Positions 63,996-64,000 of a DNA stretch of 64,000 nt are shown here, one piece after another. The number at the start of each line of letters is the position of its first letter. Position 1 is the stretch's first letter. Made by a program: the position numbers and the translations under genes. Below the pieces are notes generated by a model. That model worked only from the letters and a program-made list of their open reading frames with translations, did no database searches and was not told the origin of the DNA. Origin of the DNA: Larkinella arboricola. Its GTDB lineage: Bacteria > Bacteroidota > Bacteroidia > Cytophagales > Spirosomataceae. Location of the stretch: positions 62,001 to 126,000 of the forward strand of contig NZ_QLMC01000001.1 in the NCBI RefSeq assembly GCF_003259745.1, in the 5' to 3' direction.

Positions 63996-64000
63996 AAAGT

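Overview
The window is a chromosomal segment of a Bacteroidota bacterium, most likely order Cytophagales (Spirosoma/Larkinella-like; the genus is a guess). Evidence: SusC/SusD proteins, FecI-type sigma plus FecR pairs, a hybrid histidine kinase carrying an AraC domain, a TamL-type Omp85 lipoprotein, an M56/BlaR1-like sensor with TonB-type domains, and promoters of the Bacteroidota form TTTG-N20-TAnnTTTG. I see no phage, insertion sequence, CRISPR array, rRNA or tRNA.

Layout. 1-1.1 kb: a minus-strand ECF sigma/FecR pair, FecR cut by the left edge. 1.35-9.0 kb: a 41-residue membrane peptide, then tamB and tamL, overlapping by four bases. 9.2-27.2 kb: the translation block: fusA, rpsJ, then rplC-rplD-rplW-rplB-rpsS-rplV-rpsC-rplP-rpmC-rpsQ-rplN-rplX-rplE-rpsN-rpsH-rplF-rplR-rpsE-rpmD-rplO-secY-map-infA-rpmJ-rpsM-rpsK-rpsD-rpoA-rplQ, closed by a strong terminator. 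Between rpsJ and rplC lies a promoter-driven leader with a terminator and a competing antiterminator, followed by a second promoter. 27.4-33.0 kb: carA, a DUF1624-like membrane acyltransferase and an orphan hybrid two-component system. 33.2-42.3 kb: eno, a DivIC/FtsB-like protein, a low-molecular-weight phosphatase, a sugar nucleotidyltransferase, a 1111-residue fusion of a GHMP-kinase-like region with a UDPGP pyrophosphorylase, gpmI and a lipoprotein. 42.4-51.1 kb: two TPM-domain proteins with LemA, an SDR, a DUF4129/membrane/SpoIIM operon, and divergent to it two glycosyltransferases and an RDD protein. 51.2-53.5 kb: M20 amidohydrolase, histidine-phosphatase lipoprotein, small secreted protein. 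53.6-56.9 kb: BlaI repressor, M56/TonB chimera and a truncated tandem paralogue, behind two operator palindromes. 57.1-64 kb: a sigma/FecR/SusC/SusD nutrient-uptake locus.

Two non-coding signals stand out. The first is the attenuator-like leader before rplC. The second is a recurring class of long intergenic inverted repeats that start at or within about 12 bases of a stop codon and often fill the whole gap to the next gene (rpsM-rpsK, rpsD-rpoA, the DivIC-phosphatase gap, after gpmI, after the 41.8 kb lipoprotein, after lemA, susC-susD). Three loci share an identical low-complexity core, and one of them supplies the C-terminal codons of the M20 amidohydrolase.
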